From Savagea sp. (lineage in GTDB: Bacteria; Bacillota; Bacilli; Bacillales_A; Planococcaceae): a stretch of 18,848 nt of DNA. Location: positions 1-18,848 of the forward strand of contig JASLJC010000083.1 of the NCBI GenBank assembly GCA_030152585.1, given 5' to 3'. The notes under the pieces are model-generated. The model was not told the origin of the DNA. It ran no database searches and worked only from the letters and a program-made list of their open reading frames with translations. The translations under genes were made by a program, and so were the position numbers. This document shows positions 13,685 through 18,848 of this stretch, one piece after another (the first letter of the stretch is position 1; each line of letters begins with the position of its first letter).

Positions 13685-16057
13685 ATGAAAACGATCACAT
13701 TACCTATTCAAGGGATGACGTGCGCAGCATGTGCGCAATCCATTGAAGAACGGTTACGTTTACTCGATGGTATCAAAACTGTTGCTGTACAAGTAGCAAC
13801 TGAACAAGTCTATATCGAATACGAGGAGGCAAACATTTCGATTGCAACGATAGAACAAGAAATCAAACGACTCGGCTATACGGTTGCATATGAAGAAATT
13901 GACCTCGACATTACCGGGATGACGTGTGCGGCATGTTCTGGGCGCATTGAACGTGTTTTAAATCGAACAGAAGGTGTTGATCAAGCAGCTGTCAATTTAG
14001 CACTCGAAACAGGAAAAGTACGATACAATCCGAATGTTTTATCAGAACATGATATTACGAAACGGATTGCACAACTCGGTTTTGAAGCGAATGTTCACAC
14101 GGTTGAAAAAGGCGATCATCGCGAAGCTGAAATTCAAAAACGAACGCGACTGTTTTGGGTTTCCTTTCTTTTTACGATTCCGTTATTTTGGACGATGTTT
14201 GATCACTTCTCTTGGACTTCGAATCTCTACATCCCTTCCCTCTTCTTAAACCCTTACGTTCAGTGGGGGCTTGCAAGCGTCGTACAGTTTGGGATCGGTT
14301 GGATCTTTTATCGTGGCGCATTTTTTGCGCTTCGAAATCGAAGTGCCAATATGGACGTACTCGTCGCACTCGGAACGTCCGCTGCTTACTTTTACTCGGT
14401 TTACCTCGTCTTTACGAATCCAAAAGACGGTCTTTACTTTGAAACGAGCGCCATGCTCATTACACTTATTTTACTTGGAAAAGTATTAGAAGCACGAGCA
14501 AAAGGGAAATCTTCCGCTGCGATTGAAGCGCTATTACAGTTACAGCCGAACGTTGCGGTGAAAAAAATAGACGACACGTGGCAAGAAGTACCGACTGAAC
14601 ATGTCAACATTGGCGATCAATTGCTCATACGACCTGGCAGTGTAATTCCGGTTGACGGACGAGTCGTCGAAGGACATTCAACGGTCAACGAATCGATGTT
14701 AACAGGTGAAAGTTTACCCGTTTCTAAAAAAGAAAATGCGCTATTATATGCTGCAACATTGAACGGAAACGGCTCTCTTACGATGGAAGCGACGAATGTC
14801 GGAGATGAAACGGTACTTGCCCAAATTATCCAAACTGTTGAAGAAGCGCAAAGTACGAAAGCGCCTATTCAACGACTCGCTGACAAAATCTCAAGCGTCT
14901 TCGTACCGATCGTCATTACACTTAGCCTCATCACATTTCTCGTTTGGTTTTTCATCGTAGATAGTGCGAACTTTGCGGTTGCATTGCGCAATGCGATTGC
15001 TGTACTCGTCATCGCTTGTCCTTGCGCTCTCGGACTTGCGACACCGACATCGATTATGGCCGGTAGTGGACGGGCAGCAGAATATGGAATTTTATTCCGA
15101 ACTGCCGAAACGATGGAACAAGCACATCACGTTGATACGATTGTGTTCGATAAAACCGGAACATTAACGAAAGGTTCTCCAGAAGTCGTCGATGTTGAAA
15201 CAGCACGGGATTGGACGGTAGCAGATATTTTTTCATATGTTTATCCTGCAGAAATACAATCAGAACATGCGTTAGCGCGAGCGATTACACGATATATGAC
15301 ACCAACGACGACACGAACAGTCGAACATTTCCGAGCGATTCAAGGACATGGTATTGAAGCGACTGTCGACGGGTCACACCTTTTAATCGGTAATCGCGCA
15401 TTACTCGAAACATTTGACATTCCACTCTTTGATCCGATGGACGAATGGAAACAAAAAGGCGCCACTGTCGTCTACGTTGCGTTAAATGCGAAGCACGTCG
15501 CAACGCTCGGTATACGTGATGAAGTGAAACCTTCTTCTATTCAAGCGGTAGAAGCGTTAAAAGGACAAGGTTATGATCTCTTTTTGTTAACTGGAGATGA
15601 CCATTTAACAGCTCGTACGATTGCTCACGAAGTCGGCATTCACCCAAATCGCATTATTTCAGACGTGCTACCGAATGAAAAAGCGGACGTTATTCGAAAA
15701 CTCATGAACGAAAAACGATCGGTTGCGATGGTCGGAGATGGAATTAATGATGCTCCTGCATTAGCGATTGCCGATATCGGCATTGCGATGAGTTCAGGAA
15801 CAAATGTCGCGATCGAAGCAGCAGATATTACCGTCATACACGACGATATGATGCGTATCCCTCAAGCGTTGCAAATGAGTGAAAAAACAGTTCGAAATAT
15901 CCATCAAAACTTATTTTGGGCACTCGGGTACAACTCACTCGGTATTCCAATCGCTGCAGCAGGCTTTCTCGCTCCGTGGGTAGCCGGTGCTGCAATGGCC
16001 TTTAGTTCGATTTCGGTCGTTCTGAACGCTTTACGTTTGCAACGTACGAAACTATGA
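13685..16057 (+). CDS. copA: Copper-exporting P1B-type ATPase CopA
   Basis: The 790-residue membrane pump exports Cu(I) using ATP. Two N-terminal HMA domains carry MTCAAC at Cys13/Cys16 and Cys81/Cys84. About eight membrane segments follow. Motifs: TGES (340-343) in the actuator domain, the transmembrane CPC (445-447), the phosphorylation site DKTGT with Asp489, a SEHALARAI nucleotide-binding His motif, and GDGINDAP in the hinge. YN (749-750) and MAFSS (771-775) in the last two helices, together with CPC, are the signature of the Cu(I) subclass (P1B-1) rather than Zn/Cd or Co pumps. The start follows AGGAGG by six bases. Domain order and length are normal for Bacillales CopA; nothing is missing. 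Confidence 0.97.
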   Translation: MKTITLPIQGMTCAACAQSIEERLRLLDGIKTVAVQVATEQVYIEYEEANISIATIEQEIKRLGYTVAYEEIDLDITGMTCAACSGRIERVLNRTEGVDQAAVNLALETGKVRYNPNVLSEHDITKRIAQLGFEANVHTVEKGDHREAEIQKRTRLFWVSFLFTIPLFWTMFDHFSWTSNLYIPSLFLNPYVQWGLASVVQFGIGWIFYRGAFFALRNRSANMDVLVALGTSAAYFYSVYLVFTNPKDGLYFETSAMLITLILLGKVLEARAKGKSSAAIEALLQLQPNVAVKKIDDTWQEVPTEHVNIGDQLLIRPGSVIPVDGRVVEGHSTVNESMLTGESLPVSKKENALLYAATLNGNGSLTMEATNVGDETVLAQIIQTVEEAQSTKAPIQRLADKISSVFVPIVITLSLITFLVWFFIVDSANFAVALRNAIAVLVIACPCALGLATPTSIMAGSGRAAEYGILFRTAETMEQAHHVDTIVFDKTGTLTKGSPEVVDVETARDWTVADIFSYVYPAEIQSEHALARAITRYMTPTTTRTVEHFRAIQGHGIEATVDGSHLLIGNRALLETFDIPLFDPMDEWKQKGATVVYVALNAKHVATLGIRDEVKPSSIQAVEALKGQGYDLFLLTGDDHLTARTIAHEVGIHPNRIISDVLPNEKADVIRKLMNEKRSVAMVGDGINDAPALAIADIGIAMSSGTNVAIEAADITVIHDDMMRIPQALQMSEKTVRNIHQNLFWALGYNSLGIPIAAAGFLAPWVAGAAMAFSSISVVLNALRLQRTKL

Positions 16058-16062
16058 AAACG

Positions 16063-16094
16063 ACCACTCTTGGAATAAGAGTGGTTTTTCTTTT
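16063..16094 (+). terminator. Intrinsic terminator of copZA
   Basis: A 9-bp stem, ACCACTCTT (16063-16071) and AAGAGTGGT (16077-16085), with a 5-base loop is followed by a T-rich tract (tttttctttt). It starts six bases after the copA stop. Confidence 0.92.
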
Positions 16095-16112
16095 GGAGAC
16101 ATACGATAATAG

Positions 16113-16126
16113 AAAGAGTACTCTTT
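16113..16126. promoter_or_regulatory. 14-bp palindrome upstream of the MFS transporter gene
   Basis: AAAGAGTACTCTTT is a perfect palindrome about 93 bases before the transporter start, just after GATAAT (16104-16109), a possible -10. No convincing -35 is present. It may be an operator; the rest of 16095-16218 is A-rich and shows nothing else clear. Confidence 0.35.
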
Positions 16127-16218
16127 TTTCAAAAAATAAAAAAAGGTAGACTATCCGTTTCAAAAAGAGGGTATCAGAAGAAAAATTTACATTTTAAACT
16201 AGAAAGAAGGCATTTACT

Positions 16219-17382
16219 ATGAAAAAAGCAATTTTACTTCTCATGTCCGTTCAATTTTTCGTCTATCTTGGCTTCGGGCTCATCATTCCGATTTTGCCAG
16301 AAGTCATTTTAGAAGAACAATTTGCAACGGTACACGTCGGAGGTTTATTAACCGTCTATGCGCTTGCATCCTTTTTCACCGCACCGTTATGGGGAAAATG
16401 GTCAGACCGTACAGGGCGTAAAAAAATGATCATCGCCGGATTAATCGGCTTTAGTATTAGCTTCTTCTTATTTGCTTTATTTATGCACAATTTACCACTT
16501 CTTTACGTTTCTCGCGTCATCGGCGGTATGTTTTCAGGTGCACTTTATACAGCCGTTACAGGATTTGTAGCAGATATGACGACAGATGAAGAACGTAACA
16601 AATATATGGGATTACTCGGTATGTCGATTGGACTCGGTTTTATTTTTGGTCCCGCAATCGGTGGGATTTTAGGAGATATTAGTCTTCAACTTCCATTTAT
16701 TGTGTCAGGAACGTTAACTTTATTATTAACCGTTTATGCCGGTCTCGTCTTACGTGAACCCGAACGTCATAACGAAGCGAAAAAACGAGCAATCGTGCCG
16801 ACAGGTGGTTTCAAAATGTGGCAATACCGCATCGGCTTTTTATTTGCACTTTCGTTTGCAATTACTTTTTTACTCGCTGGGATTGAATCGACATTCCAAC
16901 TATTCCAAATCGATAATATCGGCATTACACCTTTACAAGTCGGGTACTTATTTATGGCAAGTGGACTCGTCGACGCTTTCATTCAAGGGGGCGTTGTACG
17001 TCAAGTAAAAGATGGAACAGAAACGATTTGGCTTTATGCCGCGCAAATTATCGCGGCGATTGGTTTAGTCCTCATTCCGTTTTCTAACAGTTTACTTACT
17101 GCTGGAATTGCGCTTAGCGTCTTCACGGCAGGTAATGCACTCGGTCGTACAGTACTCGTATCCTTAACATCTAAAGAATCGGGTGGACAATACGGAACGG
17201 CAGCCGGTATGGCGTATTCGATGGATAATATGGGACGCATTATCGGACCGGTTTTATTTGCTTGGTTGTTTACACAACTTCATGGAAACATTTACTATAT
17301 TTCCGCTATTGTCGCATTGTTCTCGATTGTGCTCATCGTTTTATTCCGTCATTCGACAAAAAGCTTACGACCTTCATCATAG
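16219..17382 (+). CDS. MFS multidrug-efflux-type transporter (NorA/Bmr-like)
   Basis: The 387-residue membrane protein has the hydrophobic pattern of 12 helices. Seen: an N-terminal helix with GFGLIIPILPEV; motif A GKWSDRTGRKK (59-69) in the first cytoplasmic loop; motif C GLGFIFGPAIGGILG (138-152) in helix 5, a mark of drug/H+ antiporters; and a second-half SMDNMGRIIGPVLFAW copy of the pattern. Members such as NorA, Bmr and Blt export hydrophobic drugs with the proton gradient; the substrate here cannot be read. ATG 16219 follows GAAGG. There is no repressor gene beside it and no terminator before the cardiolipin synthase gene, so both may share a transcript. Confidence 0.85.
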   Translation: MKKAILLLMSVQFFVYLGFGLIIPILPEVILEEQFATVHVGGLLTVYALASFFTAPLWGKWSDRTGRKKMIIAGLIGFSISFFLFALFMHNLPLLYVSRVIGGMFSGALYTAVTGFVADMTTDEERNKYMGLLGMSIGLGFIFGPAIGGILGDISLQLPFIVSGTLTLLLTVYAGLVLREPERHNEAKKRAIVPTGGFKMWQYRIGFLFALSFAITFLLAGIESTFQLFQIDNIGITPLQVGYLFMASGLVDAFIQGGVVRQVKDGTETIWLYAAQIIAAIGLVLIPFSNSLLTAGIALSVFTAGNALGRTVLVSLTSKESGGQYGTAAGMAYSMDNMGRIIGPVLFAWLFTQLHGNIYYISAIVALFSIVLIVLFRHSTKSLRPSS

Positions 17383-17429
17383 TTCGCTATTTTGTCACAG
17401 TTCGATATACTAAAGGAGATGCGACGTTC

Positions 17430-17501
17430 GTGAAAAGTCGTTTTCGTCACTTGCTTTTGTTTCAAACAAGTGGATTACAATTGAAGGAGGAGTTTATGTG
17501 A
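17430..17501 (+). CDS. Possible 23-codon leader ORF overlapping the cls start
   Basis: GTG 17430 lies 11 bases after AAAGGAG (17412-17418); the frame ends at TGA 17499-17501, which overlaps the cls start GTG 17498 as GTGA. It contains the cls ribosome site GGAGGAG within its last codons (KEEF). The overlap suggests translational coupling, but the spacing is long, the peptide is basic and featureless, and TATACT (17406-17411), if a promoter, would start transcripts after this ribosome site. It may be spurious. Confidence 0.3.
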   Translation: MKSRFRHLLLFQTSGLQLKEEFM

Positions 17502-18848
17502 CGAGTGTTGTAAGTTGGTCCATTGCGATCGTTTTCATCGTCAACATTTTTTTAGCGATGACTTTAATTTTTTTAGAGCGCCGAGACCCTGCGGCAACGT
17601 GGGCTTGGTTACTCGTCTTATTTTTCATTCCGATTCTCGGTTTCATCATTTATTTGCTACTCGGTCGACAATTGCGTAAAAAACATTTATTCCGTTGGAA
17701 AGATCAAAATAAAATTGGTGTAGAAGAAATGATTGAACACCAAGTCAATGCACTAGAAGACGGAACATTTTGTTTCCGCAACAAAGAAGCAGCCAAATAC
17801 CAAGATATGATTTATATGCATTTACTGAACAATCAAGCCGTCGTGACACAAGATAATGCGATGACAATCTATAATGACGGGCACGACAAATTTGAAGCGT
17901 TAATTGATGATTTAGAGCGTGCAACAGACCATATCCATTTCCAATATTATATTATTCGACTCGACCAATTAGGACAACGGATTTTAGACGTTTTAATTCG
18001 AAAAGCAAAAGAAGGTGTGAAAGTACGCGTCTTATATGACGATATCGGATCACGTGGATTACGAAAAAAAGATTTTCAAGAATTAATCGCACACGGCGGA
18101 GAAGTCGGCGTCTTTTTCCCTTCTATTTTGCCGCTTATTAATCCGCGACTCAATTATCGAAATCACCGTAAAATCGTCATTATCGATGGAGAAATCGGAT
18201 ATATCGGAGGCTTTAACGTCGGAGATGAATATCTCGGTTTAGCGAAAAAGTTCGGCTATTGGCGAGATACTCATTTGCGGCTCGTCGGAAGTGCTGTATT
18301 ACCTCTCCAAACTCGGTTCATTTTAGATTGGTCGCAAGCGAAAGAACACGACCAAATTCCATTTGAGTTCCGATACTTCCCATTACCTGAACATCCTGCA
18401 GGTAACGTAGCGATGCAAATTGTGTCGAGTGGTCCCGATTCCGAATGGGAACAAATTAAAGACGGCTATTTAAAAATGATCAACAATGCGAAAAAATATG
18501 TCTATATTCAAACGCCGTATTTCATTCCGGACGTTAGCTTTTTAGATGCTGTACGACTCGCTTGTTTATCTGGTATTGATGTACGCATTATGATTCCGAA
18601 TAAGCCGGACCATATGTTTGTCTATTGGGCGACGTATTCAAACGTTGGGAAATTGTTAAAAGCAGGCGCACGGATTTTCATTTACGAAAACGGTTTTATC
18701 CACGCAAAACAAATCGTCGTCGATGATGAAGTCGCCACTGTCGGGACAGCAAATATCGACGTACGTAGTTTTAAATTAAATTTTGAAGTGAACGCATTTA
18801 TTTACGATGAAGTAGAAGCGAAAAAATTAGCACAACTATTTTATGACG
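17498..18848 (+). CDS. cls: Cardiolipin synthase (phospholipase D family), C-terminus outside window
   Basis: The membrane enzyme condenses two phosphatidylglycerols into cardiolipin and glycerol. The start is GTG 17498 after GGAAGGAGGAG-like sequence; the neighbouring ATG (17496) is followed at once by a stop. There are 450 codons before the window ends, and the family is usually about 480-510 residues, so only the tail is missing. Two N-terminal membrane helices (~4-25, 34-56) are followed by two HKD motifs: H223/K225/D230 in NHRKIVIIDG and H402/K404/D409 in IHAKQIVVDD, which form the active site with a covalent phosphatidyl-His intermediate. FERRDP-like residues (LERRDPAATWAW) between the helices are typical of bacterial Cls. 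Confidence 0.95.
   Translation, partial: MTSVVSWSIAIVFIVNIFLAMTLIFLERRDPAATWAWLLVLFFIPILGFIIYLLLGRQLRKKHLFRWKDQNKIGVEEMIEHQVNALEDGTFCFRNKEAAKYQDMIYMHLLNNQAVVTQDNAMTIYNDGHDKFEALIDDLERATDHIHFQYYIIRLDQLGQRILDVLIRKAKEGVKVRVLYDDIGSRGLRKKDFQELIAHGGEVGVFFPSILPLINPRLNYRNHRKIVIIDGEIGYIGGFNVGDEYLGLAKKFGYWRDTHLRLVGSAVLPLQTRFILDWSQAKEHDQIPFEFRYFPLPEHPAGNVAMQIVSSGPDSEWEQIKDGYLKMINNAKKYVYIQTPYFIPDVSFLDAVRLACLSGIDVRIMIPNKPDHMFVYWATYSNVGKLLKAGARIFIYENGFIHAKQIVVDDEVATVGTANIDVRSFKLNFEVNAFIYDEVEAKKLAQLFYD

Overview
The window reads as chromosome of a Gram-positive member of the Bacilli. Evidence: Shine-Dalgarno sequences of the AGGAGG type before nearly every gene, GTG and TTG as well as ATG starts, sigma-A style promoters, many intrinsic terminators, a cell-wall-anchored type of adhesin, and the gene cluster rodA / ddl-murF / cshA. 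rodA facing away from ddl-murF with a cshA-type helicase downstream is an order I associate with Staphylococcus and other Bacillales; the sequence alone does not fix the genus. Arginine is mostly CGN and the text is visibly rich in CpG words such as tcgt, acga and gtacg.

Layout. (1) 1-4593, minus: a very large secreted surface protein, open at its C-terminal end, with a signal peptide, an acidic linker, several collagen/fibrinogen-binding-like beta domains, four SpaA/Cna-B domains with isopeptide-bond motifs, and a perfect 42-bp tandem repeat coding a Pro/Glu/Gly stalk. (2) 4860-6443, plus: a divergently transcribed Mga/AtxA-like regulator, probably the regulator of the adhesin. (3) 6524-11575, minus: ddl, murF, an alpha/beta hydrolase and cshA. 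The first three are tightly packed; cshA has its own promoter and a leader of about 340 nt with a short, well-initiated ORF and alternating complementary GTACTC/GAGTAC blocks. (4) 11757-12929, plus: rodA, divergent from ddl. (5) 13078-13227, minus: an unrecognised 49-residue protein gene with its own promoter and terminator. (6) 13436-16057, plus: copZ-copA for copper binding and efflux, with a strong promoter carrying a dyad in its spacer and a terminator-like hairpin between the genes. (7) 16219-17382, plus: an MFS drug-efflux-type transporter. (8) 17498-18848, plus: cardiolipin synthase, cut by the window edge, preceded by a 23-codon ORF that overlaps its start.

How it works together: most of the window is cell-envelope biology. 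Ddl and MurF make and attach D-Ala-D-Ala to the peptidoglycan precursor, RodA polymerises the precursor, Cls makes cardiolipin, and the adhesin would be attached to the wall. CopZA and the MFS pump handle toxic copper and small molecules. The best candidate for something undescribed is the cshA leader; the Mga-like regulator/giant adhesin pair and the copZ-copA control signals also merit follow-up.
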